Source: Moraxella sp. VT-16-12 (GTDB lineage Bacteria; Pseudomonadota; Gammaproteobacteria; Pseudomonadales; Moraxellaceae). Taken from it: a DNA stretch of 64,000 bases. Under the pieces are notes generated by a model. The model was not told the origin of the DNA. It did not search any database and was given only the letters and a program-made list of their open reading frames with translations. The stretch spans positions 62,001 through 126,000 of the forward strand of contig NZ_NKHK02000007.1 of the NCBI RefSeq assembly GCF_002224245.2, given 5' to 3'. The number at the start of each line of letters is the position of its first letter. Within the stretch, counting starts at the first letter, position 1. The translations under genes were made by a program, and so were the position numbers. Positions 1-8,957 of the stretch are shown here, in pieces.

Positions 1-1
1 T

Positions 2-214
2 GATGTGATTAGTACTTATGTATCATCAGGGCTTGGCGTGGGCATCATTGCTGAGATGGCGTATGAGCCTAATCATTATTCTGATTTGGTCGCCATTCCG
101 ATTACGCATTTTGGTCGGTTTACCAGTTGGATTGCGGTGCGTGATGACAGCGACATTCGCAAATTTGGACAAGAGTTTATTAAATTGTGTCAAAATCAGT
201 TTGATAAAAAATAA
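2..214 (+). CDS. cysB: CysB-like LysR-family regulator, C-terminal end (partial)
   Basis: The window opens inside this gene, so only about 70 C-terminal residues are visible. The segment reads DVISTYVSSGLGVGI, close to the DVIKTYV-GLGVGI stretch in the effector-binding domain of CysB/Cbl regulators, which sense O-acetylserine or sulfate-pathway metabolites and activate cysteine biosynthesis genes. The DNA-binding helix-turn-helix lies before the window. The assignment rests on this one conserved stretch, so another CysB-type LysR protein is possible. Confidence 0.7.
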   Translation, partial: DVISTYVSSGLGVGIIAEMAYEPNHYSDLVAIPITHFGRFTSWIAVRDDSDIRKFGQEFIKLCQNQFDKK

Positions 215-263
215 GCAAATTCACCAAATACCAAATTTAACCAACACAAGCCCCATAAAGAAG

Positions 264-650
264 ATGAAAGCCGATTTAACCCTTTGTTTTAGAGCCGACT
301 ATCGTACTGATGTTGAAACTTGGCTAAAAAATCACCACTATCCCCATTTGATAGAATTGTGTGTAGAAAATGACGATATACTTCTCATCTTTAACCACAA
401 ATCCTTTGACAAATTGTCCGATTGGCTGGATGAAACCCTGTCTTTGATTGATTATGCCAAACACAAAGACTTTTTTAAAAAAATAGACCGTGGTATTTTG
501 CACTTAAATTTGCCGTTTGATGAAAATCATCAAACTGCCGATTTGTCATTTCATGCCACACACGCCATTGTTTTGCGTCAGCTGTCTGCACTGTTTGATG
601 TGGATTATTACACTACTGACCTACCAATCCATCAAAAACTGCCAAGGTGA
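264..650 (+). CDS. Uncharacterised protein, first of a tandem paralog pair
   Basis: Encodes about 128 residues. The frame is open further upstream, but that part overlaps the cysB-like gene in another frame; ATG 264 follows a purine-rich AAAGAAG and is the sensible start. The C-terminal half (DWLDETLSLIDY, a KDFFKK segment, ILHLNLPF, LSALFDVDYY) closely matches the next gene. The helix-then-strand layout ending in a D-x-D-Y-Y motif loosely recalls DUF4279-type proteins, which is only a weak resemblance. There is no signal peptide or membrane segment. Function unknown; it is probably cotranscribed with its paralog 9 bases downstream. Confidence 0.65.
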   Translation: MKADLTLCFRADYRTDVETWLKNHHYPHLIELCVENDDILLIFNHKSFDKLSDWLDETLSLIDYAKHKDFFKKIDRGILHLNLPFDENHQTADLSFHATHAIVLRQLSALFDVDYYTTDLPIHQKLPR

Positions 651-659
651 ACCGCCATC

Positions 660-1031
660 ATGATAACTGTTAAAATAGACTGGGTGATTGCTTTTGACAT
701 TTGCCACCAAAAAGAAGTGTTAAACCATGCAAATAGCCATGATGCTTTTGGCACTTCGTTTTGTAAAAATGGTGATGAAATTTATCTGCACATCAAAGGC
801 GAAAGCGACCACTTTGGTGATTGGCTGAAATATGCCATTGGTGTTATTGACTATCATAAGCATATCAAATTTTTTGAAAAATGTAAGCAAAGTATCATTC
901 ATCTTTATGTGCCATTTCATGATGAAAATGATAAAGTGGATTTATCGTTTAGTGCCAAATCGGCTGCCATTTTAGACCGTCTATCCACCGTTTTTGACAT
1001 AGACTATTACGCCTATTTTGATGTGTATTGA
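660..1031 (+). CDS. Uncharacterised protein, second of a tandem paralog pair
   Basis: Encodes 123 residues and starts 9 bases after the preceding gene. It aligns with that gene over most of its length: DWLKYAIGVIDYHKH, FFEK, IIHLYVPF, VDLSFSAK and LSTVFDIDYY all have counterparts there, while the N-terminal 40 residues have diverged. This is an old tandem duplication. The protein looks soluble and cytoplasmic, and I do not recognise the family beyond the loose DUF4279-like pattern noted for its partner. Confidence 0.65.
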   Translation: MITVKIDWVIAFDICHQKEVLNHANSHDAFGTSFCKNGDEIYLHIKGESDHFGDWLKYAIGVIDYHKHIKFFEKCKQSIIHLYVPFHDENDKVDLSFSAKSAAILDRLSTVFDIDYYAYFDVY

Positions 1032-1139
1032 CCCAAGTTTACCAACCCAAATTAACCCAAACCCAGTTTTATCGCTGGGTTTGCTTGTACAGACAAACCA
1101 AATTTCATCAATAATTCCCAAAACCCTGCTCATTTGTCG

Positions 1140-1145
1140 TATAAT
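1140..1145 (+). promoter_or_regulatory. Putative -10 box for the ubiE operon
   Basis: A perfect TATAAT lies 32 bases before the ubiE start, in the 146-base gap after the unknown pair. No good -35 hexamer sits at 16-18 bases, so the promoter is called from the -10 only. Confidence 0.45.
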
Positions 1146-1177
1146 AGACACATCTTTATCATCATTTTGGATAGGCA

Positions 1178-2056
1178 ATGAGCAACGACAACGATTTTAC
1201 CAACCCCAACATTCTCCCCACCGGCACGCCCCAAGGACAGTCCGTCATGCAGACCCCTGCCAGCAGTGAACAAACTGACGCCCAAAGCCGTTATTCTGAA
1301 AATGTGGGTGAAACCACGCATTTTGGTTATCAAACTGTCAATGCTCATGACAAAGCAGCCAAAGTTGGACAAGTGTTTACATCTGTTGCTACCAAATATG
1401 ACATCATGAATGACCTGATGAGTTTTGGCATTCATCGGCTTTGGAAGCGTTTTGCCATCAAAATGAGTGGCGTGCGTGCTGGTCAAAATGTGCTTGATAT
1501 TGCTGGCGGCACGGGAGATTTGGCAAAAGTATTTAGCAAAGAAGTGGGGCGAAGCGGGCGTGTGGTGTTGTCTGACATTAACGAAGCCATGCTAGAAGTT
1601 GGGCGTACTCGCCTTATCAATGCTGGCTGTAACAACGTGGATTTTGTGCTTGCCAATGCCGAAACGCTCACGCCTTTTGATGACAATGCTTTTGATTTGG
1701 TAACAATCAGCTTTGGACTTCGTAACGTTACCGACAAACAAAAAGCCCTAGAAGCCATGTGGCGAGTGCTAAAACCGGGTGGGCGATTGCTCGTGTTGGA
1801 GTTTAGTAAGCCTGTGTTTGAGCCACTGTCCAAAGCCTACGACCTGTACTCCTTTACCGCCCTACCACTCATGGGCAAAATCGTGGCAGGCGACAGCGAC
1901 AGCTATCAATATCTGGCAGAAAGTATTCGCATGCACCCCGACCAAGCCACATTAAAACAAATGATGGAGCAAGCAGGTTTTGTTAATTGTGATTATCACA
2001 ATTTAACGGGCGGTATCGTGGCAGTACATCGTGGCTTTAAACCCCGTCAAGGATAA
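1178..2056 (+). CDS. ubiE: Ubiquinone/menaquinone biosynthesis C-methyltransferase UbiE
   Basis: SAM-dependent C-methyltransferase of the quinone ring in ubiquinone (and, where present, menaquinone) synthesis. From [10 protein letters not shown] at residue 45 onward it follows the E. coli protein closely, including [10 protein letters not shown], the SAM motif [10 protein letters not shown] near residues 105-114 and [10 protein letters not shown]. At 292 residues it is longer than the usual ~250 because of a low-complexity N-terminal extension of about 40 residues. An internal start near residue 45 cannot be excluded, but no ATG lies next to it. First gene of ubiE-ubiJ-ubiB, with 2 bases to ubiJ. 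Confidence 0.95.
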   Translation: MSNDNDFTNPNILPTGTPQGQSVMQTPASSEQTDAQSRYSENVGETTHFGYQTVNAHDKAAKVGQVFTSVATKYDIMNDLMSFGIHRLWKRFAIKMSGVRAGQNVLDIAGGTGDLAKVFSKEVGRSGRVVLSDINEAMLEVGRTRLINAGCNNVDFVLANAETLTPFDDNAFDLVTISFGLRNVTDKQKALEAMWRVLKPGGRLLVLEFSKPVFEPLSKAYDLYSFTALPLMGKIVAGDSDSYQYLAESIRMHPDQATLKQMMEQAGFVNCDYHNLTGGIVAVHRGFKPRQG

Positions 2057-2058
2057 TC

Positions 2059-2445
2059 ATGCTGACTGTGTTGGCTCTTGGCATTGCCGAAACCGCCATT
2101 AACCGCTTGTTTGATGACCTAAGCGATGATGACAAAGCCTCTTTGGTTGGCAAAACTTTGCGTGTTCACATTGGGGCGGTTTTACTGCATGGCTTGGTGG
2201 TTGATGTGGTGTTTGACACCAACAAAGTACGCTTTGAGCCTGCACCATCTGCCCTTTTTGATGACATAGATGGCACATTAAGTGTCGCCAATTTACAAGA
2301 GCTGATGGCGTGCCTGACCGATGATACTGACATTTGCCAATACGCCACCACAGGTGATACAGCCATCATACACGCCATTCGCCACATCATACACACTCAC
2401 CCAAAAAGCCAAGCCCTACTTGACCGCTTTTATTTATATTTTTAA
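2059..2445 (+). CDS. ubiJ: Ubiquinone biosynthesis accessory factor UbiJ (SCP2-like)
   Basis: A 128-residue protein between ubiE and ubiB, the position ubiJ occupies in gamma-proteobacteria. It is shorter than the E. coli protein (about 200 residues) and lacks most of the C-terminal helical tail. Hydrophobic-strand patterns such as LRVHIGAVLLHGLVV and the TLSVANLQELMACL segment fit the SCP2 sterol-carrier fold that binds ubiquinone intermediates and supports the Ubi complex. The call is driven largely by context. Confidence 0.75.
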   Translation: MLTVLALGIAETAINRLFDDLSDDDKASLVGKTLRVHIGAVLLHGLVVDVVFDTNKVRFEPAPSALFDDIDGTLSVANLQELMACLTDDTDICQYATTGDTAIIHAIRHIIHTHPKSQALLDRFYLYF

Positions 2446-2447
2446 TC

Positions 2448-4085
2448 ATGCTCATCGCTCACCGAAAACGCCTACTAAATCTATATCGCATTTGTGCCAA
2501 ATACCGCCTAGACACGCACCTACCGCTTGATGACATGCCAGAGCTTGCCCCTTTGGCACGGCTGATTCGTTTGCACCCAGCCAGTTTTGGCAAATCACAT
2601 GAGCCTTTGGGGATTAAGTTTGCCTTTGAAGAGATGGGGACACTGTTTTTAAAACTGGGGCAACTGCTCTCCACTCGCTCTGACCTATTGCCACCCGACA
2701 TCATCGCTCAGCTGTCGCTCCTACAAGACAAAGTCGCTCCCTTTGATGTGGCAGTCCTAAAACAACAAATCCAAAACCCCAAAACAGGGCTTGGTAAATC
2801 AGTTGATGAACTGTTTGTGCGGTTTGATCACAAACCCCTTGCTGCCGCCAGTATCGCCCAAGTGCATACCGCTTGCCTGCCTGATGGTCGTGAAGTGGTG
2901 GTTAAAGTCGTCCGCCCTGACATCAAACCCATCATCATCAAAGACTTTGAGCTACTGCGTGAATTGGCAAGCTGGCTGTCGGCTCGCTTGGAGTCGGCTC
3001 GTGCGATACACATCATCAATATTGTAGAAGACTATCGGCAAATCATGCTCAATGAGCTTGATTTGACCTTAGAAGCCGCCAACGCCACCAAAATGCGTAA
3101 CAACTTTTTAAACTCACCGCTGATTTATGTGCCAGAAGTGTACATGGCAAATCAATCGGTCATGGTGTCAGAGCGTATTTTTGGCGTACCGATTTCTCAG
3201 ACAGATAAATTTGATGCCCTTGGTTATGATAGGGCTTTACTTGCCAAAAATGGTCTGACCATCTTTTTTACCCAAGTATTTCGTGATAACTTTTTTCATG
3301 CGGACATGCACCCCGGTAATATCTTTGTAGAGACTTTACCAAATGGACAAGCGGTAGCAAAACCACGATATTTGGGGTTAGATTGTGCCATCATGGGCGA
3401 GCTTGCCAAAGATGACCAACTGGTCGTCGCTCGCCTGCTACTGTCAGTCATGAACGGCAACTACGCCACACTTGTGGACATCATCAGTCAAGCAGGCTGG
3501 ATACCGCCATCAGCCGACAAACACGCCTTGATTCAGGACATGGCTCGCACCGTTAGTCCCATGGTGTCAAAACCGATGAGCGAGCTTGATTTTGCAGGGA
3601 TTTTGTTTGAGATTCTCTCCATCGCTCGGCGTCATCAGATGAGCATACCACCCCAGCTCATGCTACTACTTAAAACCTTGGTTCATGTAGAAGGGCTTGG
3701 GCGTGAGCTGTATCCTGATTTGGACATTTGGTCGCTTGCCAAACCGATACTCACCACTTGGGTCAAAGAACAGCTTGACCCACTCAAACACCTAGAAGCA
3801 TTACACAACACCTTGCCAGAGCATTTATTATCTGCCAGTGAACTGCCCAAATTTGCCATTCAAAGCATCCAATCCCTTGCCACACTTGGTGCAAGACAAG
3901 ACAAAAACTTACGTGAATTGCAAGCCCTAAGAGCGGATTTTTTAAATCAAAAACGCCATGATTGGGTGGCGTTTGGTGGGTTTTTTGGCTTGATTGCCAT
4001 AGGGCTGACCGTGCCTGTGTGGTGGGTGGGGGTCATTTTTCACCTGATGGCGATGGGCTTTGTGCTGTGGCGAGTGCTAATATGA
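2448..4085 (+). CDS. ubiB: UbiB, atypical ADCK/COQ8-family kinase-like ATPase
   Basis: 545 residues, the normal length for UbiB, which supports the aerobic ubiquinone pathway at the inner membrane. It shows the family-defining KxGQ motif (KLGQ, residues 69-72), the alanine-rich AAASIAQVH loop that replaces the kinase glycine-rich loop, and the FHADMHPGNIF catalytic loop. Two hydrophobic segments close the C-terminus. The gene follows ubiJ by 2 bases and is surely in the same operon. Confidence 0.95.
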   Translation: MLIAHRKRLLNLYRICAKYRLDTHLPLDDMPELAPLARLIRLHPASFGKSHEPLGIKFAFEEMGTLFLKLGQLLSTRSDLLPPDIIAQLSLLQDKVAPFDVAVLKQQIQNPKTGLGKSVDELFVRFDHKPLAAASIAQVHTACLPDGREVVVKVVRPDIKPIIIKDFELLRELASWLSARLESARAIHIINIVEDYRQIMLNELDLTLEAANATKMRNNFLNSPLIYVPEVYMANQSVMVSERIFGVPISQTDKFDALGYDRALLAKNGLTIFFTQVFRDNFFHADMHPGNIFVETLPNGQAVAKPRYLGLDCAIMGELAKDDQLVVARLLLSVMNGNYATLVDIISQAGWIPPSADKHALIQDMARTVSPMVSKPMSELDFAGILFEILSIARRHQMSIPPQLMLLLKTLVHVEGLGRELYPDLDIWSLAKPILTTWVKEQLDPLKHLEALHNTLPEHLLSASELPKFAIQSIQSLATLGARQDKNLRELQALRADFLNQKRHDWVAFGGFFGLIAIGLTVPVWWVGVIFHLMAMGFVLWRVLI

Positions 4086-4092
4086 CCAATCA

Positions 4093-4557
4093 ATGATTCA
4101 CCAAACAATACAACAACTTAAAATCCGCCGTGCCAAACAAATACTGCAACAAGAGTTTGGCTTTTTAAATATTGAAAGCATTGTCCATGCCGATGACGAA
4201 AGTGGCAAGGTGCTTTTTACTGCTTTTAGACAATCAGGGATTTGGCATTATGACAATCAACCAATAGTGTCGTTTGCCTTTGATAATCACAAACAGTATC
4301 ACTCACAGCACAATACCGCACGGCGTTTTTTTATCCAAAAAATCAAAGCCTTGCATGGTAATGCCGTCTGGATACTGCTTAATCAGCATGGCTTTGAATT
4401 TTTTGTACAAATCTCTTTATCCACGCTTTGTCAGCACTTAGATGGTTGGTTTGACAAATATGATGATTTTGTGCTGTTTATCCCCAACCAGTACGTTTTG
4501 GCAATCCATGATGGTGAATACGCATGGGAAGTTTTGGAAAAAATTCTCACTCCATAA
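4093..4557 (+). CDS. Uncharacterised 154-residue protein downstream of ubiB
   Basis: Starts 7 bases after ubiB, so it is likely the last gene of the ubi operon. It has no signal peptide or membrane helix and is rich in aromatic residues and histidine. The first 35 residues look helical (TIQQLKIRRAKQILQQEF), followed by alternating strands. I do not recognise the family. Its position suggests only co-expression with the ubi genes. Confidence 0.6.
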   Translation: MIHQTIQQLKIRRAKQILQQEFGFLNIESIVHADDESGKVLFTAFRQSGIWHYDNQPIVSFAFDNHKQYHSQHNTARRFFIQKIKALHGNAVWILLNQHGFEFFVQISLSTLCQHLDGWFDKYDDFVLFIPNQYVLAIHDGEYAWEVLEKILTP

Positions 4558-4605
4558 TCCCCCATCATTCATCGCTTTTTGGATAAAATTTAATCAAAAT
4601 TGCCA

Positions 4606-4896
4606 TCACGCCTTAAAATTGACAGGTTGCTCCGCATTAGGATAATGATGCTCATGCTCCACATCGCAGTCATCGCCGATTGTGTTGCCTTGTTTGTCTT
4701 TGGGTTTTTCAATATAACCTGTACGCTCATGCACAGGCAAATACTCATGTTCCCACACCATCACCGCCTGCATGCACGTTTGGCGTTGTTCATCGGTCAA
4801 ACGCACGCCATTATCCCATTTGCCAATCTCAATGGCGGTGCGAAATTTGGCGACAATCTCAGGGGTCAGGCTGTTTAAGATGTCTTGTTTGTTCAT
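4606..4896 (-). CDS. YeaC-like DUF1315 family protein
   Basis: 96 residues. The pattern LTPEIVAKFRTAIEIGKWDNGVRL followed by TDEQRQTCMQAVMVWEHEYLP matches the DUF1315 (E. coli YeaC) family of small cytoplasmic proteins of unknown role. The C-terminal half is charged and His-rich. It stands alone on the minus strand, convergent with the ubi operon and 36 bases downstream of the bestrophin gene in transcription order. Confidence 0.8.
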   Translation of the reverse strand: MNKQDILNSLTPEIVAKFRTAIEIGKWDNGVRLTDEQRQTCMQAVMVWEHEYLPVHERTGYIEKPKDKQGNTIGDDCDVEHEHHYPNAEQPVNFKA

Positions 4897-4932
4897 AAGT
4901 TACTCCAAATTAAAGGCAGATTATAGCACAAT

Positions 4933-5856
4933 TCATGACAAATAATAATGACGTGGTACGATGACGGGCGGTAGCTGACACCCCAATAACGCCAAAGTTT
5001 CACGCTCCATCAGCCGTGTCATGGCATCTAAGGGCAAATCGTTGTGTGCCACACCAAATGGCTCTTCTAATTCTTTGGACAGCTCATCAAGCCCCAAGAA
5101 CAAATAAGCCACCAAACCCACCAAAAGTGGTGTCCACAGCCCAAGCACGCCACCAACCCCAAAAGGCAACAACCAACAAAAACAAAACACCGCCCGATGT
5201 AGCAGTACCGAATACGGCAAAGGAACAGGCGTACTATGAATGCGGTCGCACCCTGCTTGAATGCTACCCATCTCCACCACATGACGTTGCATGCTCACAT
5301 AAATCATGTCGCTGATTTGTCCTGTTTTAACGGCATTCATCAGGCGAATTTGCATACGCTCCAACATCACTTGTGGGGCATTAAGGTGAGTGCTAATAAG
5401 TGTGTTTAGATCATCTTTTTGTTGTTCACAAAGGTTTAAATATCGGGCAAAATTATCAGCAGGCAGACGTTGGTTTCGCAATCTGTCTTTTAATAAATTC
5501 ACAAAAATCAGCATGTCCACCAATATCGCTTGGCGGTCGTCTTTGCTCAAAAAATGGCTGTCTCTGGTCAAATGGCGAGTATTTGCTACCAACGCACCCC
5601 ACAATTTACGCCCTTCCCACCATCTGTCATAACAGGCATTATTTCTAAAACTTAAAAATACCGACAACACCACACCAAGCACCGTAAAACCAATCACAGG
5701 CACACTTTTTACAGTATAAACTTGATAATGCGACAATCCCCACGCCACGACAGATACACACATTAATATGATGACCATGGGCAACACTTTGGGCAATATC
5801 GTCCCACGCCACATAAACAACAAAGCCAGATTGTTGGATTTTTCACGGATAATCAT
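4933..5856 (-). CDS. Bestrophin-family (UPF0187) membrane channel protein
   Basis: 307 residues. The N-terminal region with FMWRGTILPKVLP, several hydrophobic segments (about residues 23-42, 53-70, 215-250) and the FRNNACYDRWWEGRKLWGALV signature are typical of the bacterial bestrophin family, homopentameric inner-membrane ion channels. Some bacterial members conduct cations rather than chloride; the sequence does not settle the ion. It follows pgeF by 6 bases and is probably the third gene of a rluD-pgeF-bestrophin unit. Confidence 0.88.
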   Translation of the reverse strand: MIIREKSNNLALLFMWRGTILPKVLPMVIILMCVSVVAWGLSHYQVYTVKSVPVIGFTVLGVVLSVFLSFRNNACYDRWWEGRKLWGALVANTRHLTRDSHFLSKDDRQAILVDMLIFVNLLKDRLRNQRLPADNFARYLNLCEQQKDDLNTLISTHLNAPQVMLERMQIRLMNAVKTGQISDMIYVSMQRHVVEMGSIQAGCDRIHSTPVPLPYSVLLHRAVFCFCWLLPFGVGGVLGLWTPLLVGLVAYLFLGLDELSKELEEPFGVAHNDLPLDAMTRLMERETLALLGCQLPPVIVPRHYYLS

Positions 5857-5862
5857 GCGGTT

Positions 5863-6672
5863 TTAAAATTGAGCAATAATCATCGCCATACGCCCTGTGG
5901 CAGATTTTTTGGCATGGGTTTGTTGTCGGTAAGAATATAAATTTGGCACATCATAACTGCATGGCACATCATGATTTATCAGCTCAATGTCTAAATGCGC
6001 CAGTTGTAATTTGGTCAGCTTAACAATGTCCATCAGACATTTGCCATCTGGTTTATCCATGACAACCTGTTGATACAGTTCATCAAAAGACAAACCCACC
6101 AATGATTTATCAATCACGCTTTGAACGATGGCATTTGCCAACGCGTTATCCATCTCATAATTTGCCTGACTGATACACGCCCCAATCACCGCTTTGATGG
6201 CTTTGTTGTTAAATTGCTCAGCCGTATTTTTGATAATACCTTTTGTCAGCCCCTGCCAACCTGCATGAATACAGGCGATTTGTGATTGGTGAGTGATTGT
6301 GCCATCATTAAACAAAGCAATCGGCACACAATCTGCCGTCATGATGGACAAACCAACGCCACATTTGTCCGTGATGAGCGCATCAGCATTTGGGGGCGTG
6401 AACTGATGTTTGTCAATACAAACCACGTTATCGCCGTGGATTTGGTTTAGCCAATGGATTTCTTGGATTGGCTGACTGGTATTTAGTTTATTTAAATTTT
6501 CCAATAAAGCCAAACGATTGCTTAACACACGCTTGTTATTATCCAAAACATGCAAAGCAACATTAAACTCTCCATATAAATCATCGCCCCATTTATCAAA
6601 ATTGCCTGCATGGGTTTGGATAATCAGCCTATGGCTGTCTTGATATAAAATATGAAACATTTGATTTTCCAA
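5863..6672 (-). CDS. pgeF: Peptidoglycan editing factor PgeF / YfiH-LACC1 family purine nucleoside phosphorylase
   Basis: 269 residues. It carries the family hallmarks NQIHGDNV, TADCVPIAL and HAGWQGLTKGI, which supply the His and Cys metal ligands, and the C-terminal YDVPNLYSYR region. Members have been described as laccase-like oxidases, as purine nucleoside phosphorylases and as a factor removing misincorporated amino acids from peptidoglycan precursors. It begins 5 bases after rluD, a widely conserved pairing. Met at residue 5 is an alternative start. Confidence 0.92.
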   Translation of the reverse strand: MENQMFHILYQDSHRLIIQTHAGNFDKWGDDLYGEFNVALHVLDNNKRVLSNRLALLENLNKLNTSQPIQEIHWLNQIHGDNVVCIDKHQFTPPNADALITDKCGVGLSIMTADCVPIALFNDGTITHQSQIACIHAGWQGLTKGIIKNTAEQFNNKAIKAVIGACISQANYEMDNALANAIVQSVIDKSLVGLSFDELYQQVVMDKPDGKCLMDIVKLTKLQLAHLDIELINHDVPCSYDVPNLYSYRQQTHAKKSATGRMAMIIAQF

Positions 6673-6677
6673 TTGAT

Positions 6678-7694
6678 TTAAGAATTATCCTGCAATATCG
6701 CAATCATCTCCACCATATCAGATGGCAAATCAGCACTCAATACCAACGATTTGCCCGTGGTTGGGTGAACAAAGCCCAATTTATGAGCGTGCAAAGCTTG
6801 ACGTGGAAAATCTAGCACCGCTTGACGAATGTGGCTGTCAAGTCCTGATTTTGGTGCCCTGCCATAAACTTTATCGCCAAGCAGAGCATGACCAACATGG
6901 GATAAATGCACACGGATTTGGTGGGTGCGTCCTGTCTCCAAGCAAACATGAAGCAAACTGTAATGTGTGCCAAGCAACGTGGCGTGTGTGATGTGCGTAA
7001 TAGCAGGTTTACCACCGTCCACAACCGCCATTTTGGTGCGGTGAATGCGATGGCGAGCAATGGGCAACTCAATGGTGGCATGACGCAAAATATCACTTGG
7101 CACGCCTGTGGCAACACACACATACTCACGATACACCGATTTGTCTTTTAATTGCTCGGTCAAGTCAAGCTGGGCGGACTTGGTGCGAGCCACAATCAGC
7201 AGTCCTGATGTGTCCTTATCAATGCGATGAACCAGTCCTGCTCTGGGCAAATAAGCGTTGTCTGGATAATGATAAAGCAGTGCGTTCACCAAAGTGCCTG
7301 TGCGATTGCCTGCCCCAGGATGCACCACCAAACCAGCAGGTTTATTAATGACCACCACCTCATCATCTTCATAAACGACATCAAGTGCAATATTTTCAGG
7401 CAAATCCTCACTATGATTATCCAGCACCGCCTTTAAGGTCAGCACATCGCCTGATTTGACACGGTATTTGCTTTTTTGGGGCATGCCATTGACCGTCAAA
7501 CTGCCATCATCAATAAACCCCTGTATCTGCACCCGTGAAAAACCATCAAAACGCTCGGTGGCGATTTTATCAAGGCGTGTGCCAATATCCGTCTCATCTG
7601 TGGTATGGGTATATACATGAGCTGAGCTATTTTGACCATCATGGTCAATATCAATATCATCACTGCTGTCAATATCACAAAATGGCTTATTCAT
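6678..7694 (-). CDS. rluD: 23S rRNA pseudouridine synthase RluD
   Basis: 338 residues. It has an N-terminal S4 RNA-binding domain (about residues 38-95) followed by the RluA-type catalytic domain, with LVHRIDKDTSGLL holding the presumed catalytic Asp159. RluD modifies helix 69 of 23S rRNA (positions 1911, 1915, 1917 in E. coli). A 30-residue Asp-rich N-terminal extension precedes the S4 domain. The divergent bamD across the gap is the usual neighbour of rluD, which supports the RluD rather than RluA or RluC assignment. Confidence 0.93.
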   Translation of the reverse strand: MNKPFCDIDSSDDIDIDHDGQNSSAHVYTHTTDETDIGTRLDKIATERFDGFSRVQIQGFIDDGSLTVNGMPQKSKYRVKSGDVLTLKAVLDNHSEDLPENIALDVVYEDDEVVVINKPAGLVVHPGAGNRTGTLVNALLYHYPDNAYLPRAGLVHRIDKDTSGLLIVARTKSAQLDLTEQLKDKSVYREYVCVATGVPSDILRHATIELPIARHRIHRTKMAVVDGGKPAITHITHATLLGTHYSLLHVCLETGRTHQIRVHLSHVGHALLGDKVYGRAPKSGLDSHIRQAVLDFPRQALHAHKLGFVHPTTGKSLVLSADLPSDMVEMIAILQDNS

Positions 7695-7720
7695 GGTACG
7701 CTACTTAATAAATTTTAGGT

Positions 7721-7729
7721 ATTTTACCA
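7721..7729 (-). promoter_or_regulatory. Putative extended -10 promoter for rluD-pgeF
   Basis: On the minus strand the element reads TGG-TAAAAT, an extended -10 about 27 bases before the rluD start. No clear -35 is present. The same TGGTAAAAT form recurs before other genes in the window. Confidence 0.4.
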
Positions 7730-7920
7730 TGATTTCAACAAATTAACTTTTTATTTGATTAAACCACACAACAAGGCATTTTCGCTGTCATGCAAAAGCA
7801 CAAGCTACTAGCACCCCCTTGTTGATACTCACAATAAAAGTTTAACACGCCCTATAAAACTTTGGCGTTTTTGTGGTAAACTAGTTGACACTTTGATAAA
7901 ACATCGCATTAGGATAATTT

Positions 7921-8955
7921 ATGAACACTCCCACCAAACTGCTATTTCTGAGTTTTATAAGCATCAGCATGGGCTTAACAGGTTGTGCCAGCATTAAAGG
8001 GGCAATAAAAAAAGACAAAGAAGTCATCACAACTGCCGAAAAAAGCGAGCAAGATTATTATCAGTCTGCCCAAAATGCCCTAGCCAAAGAACGCTATCGT
8101 GAAGCCATCATTGCTTTAACCAATGTACGCACCTTTTATCCCACAGGCAAATACGCCCAACAAGCCTTACTTGATTTAATTTATGCTCAATACCAAGCCA
8201 AAGATTATGAATCTGTTACTGCCAGTACCGCAGAATTTATGCGTTCGTACCCAACCAGTCCACACGCTGACTATGCTTTGTATGTACAAGGCGTTACCAA
8301 CATGGACGGCTCGCCCAAATCAGGTCGTCTTATTCGTCTAAACCAAGCAGAGCGAGATACGTCCTATTTGCGTTTGGCATTTAGTGATTTTAGCAATTTG
8401 GTCAATCAATACCCAAATAGCGCCTATGTGCCTGATGCCGTGCAACGCATGACCGCTTTGTATAATAACTTTGCTTATCATGAATTAGAAGCGGCTCGTT
8501 GGTACATCAAACGTGATGCCTATGTGGCAGCGGCCAATCGTGCCAAATGGGTGTTCCAATACTTCCCCCAATCTGACCAAGTACCAGAAGCGATTGCGAT
8601 TTTGGCGTATAGCAATGCCAAACTTGGGCTGACCGATACCGCCAATCAGTATAAAACCCTATTACAAATCAACTACCCCCAATACCTAAACGCAGATGGC
8701 ACAGTAAAAATTAACAGCAATTTTGGGCTATCTTATGGCAAAAAAGCCCTATCAGCTTTGACTTTTGGTAAATTTGGACGTACCACAGACACCCAAAGCT
8801 ATCAAGGCAATTATGATGGTCAGACTCGCACCCAGCTCATCACCACCGCCAACGCCATGCAGCTGCCTGAAAGTGAAATTCCCACCGAGCGACCGCAGCC
8901 CACCCAAAAACCACGCACCATCGGACTTGGGCTACCTGATGAAGCCACCCCATAA
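7921..8955 (+). CDS. bamD: Outer membrane assembly lipoprotein BamD
   Basis: 344 residues. A lipoprotein signal peptide ends in LTGC with Cys22 as the lipidated residue. Repeated tetratricopeptide-like helices follow (YYQSAQNALAKERYREAI, FYPTGKYAQQALLDLIYAQY, SYPTSPHADYALY). This is the BamD/YfiO/ComL layout, the essential subunit that helps BamA insert beta-barrel proteins. It is about 100 residues longer than E. coli BamD because of a Pro-rich C-terminal tail. The gene is divergent from rluD and 2 bases from dnaG. Confidence 0.95.
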   Translation: MNTPTKLLFLSFISISMGLTGCASIKGAIKKDKEVITTAEKSEQDYYQSAQNALAKERYREAIIALTNVRTFYPTGKYAQQALLDLIYAQYQAKDYESVTASTAEFMRSYPTSPHADYALYVQGVTNMDGSPKSGRLIRLNQAERDTSYLRLAFSDFSNLVNQYPNSAYVPDAVQRMTALYNNFAYHELEAARWYIKRDAYVAAANRAKWVFQYFPQSDQVPEAIAILAYSNAKLGLTDTANQYKTLLQINYPQYLNADGTVKINSNFGLSYGKKALSALTFGKFGRTTDTQSYQGNYDGQTRTQLITTANAMQLPESEIPTERPQPTQKPRTIGLGLPDEATP

Positions 8956-8957
8956 CC

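Noticed and set aside
18-263. Open extension of the 264-650 gene back to position 18
   Set aside because: It overlaps the cysB-like gene in a different frame and gives a sequence unlike the rest of the protein. ATG 264 has a plausible ribosome site.
4600-4898. Two plus-strand frames over the YeaC-like gene
   Set aside because: They are antisense shadows of the DUF1315 gene and have no family features.
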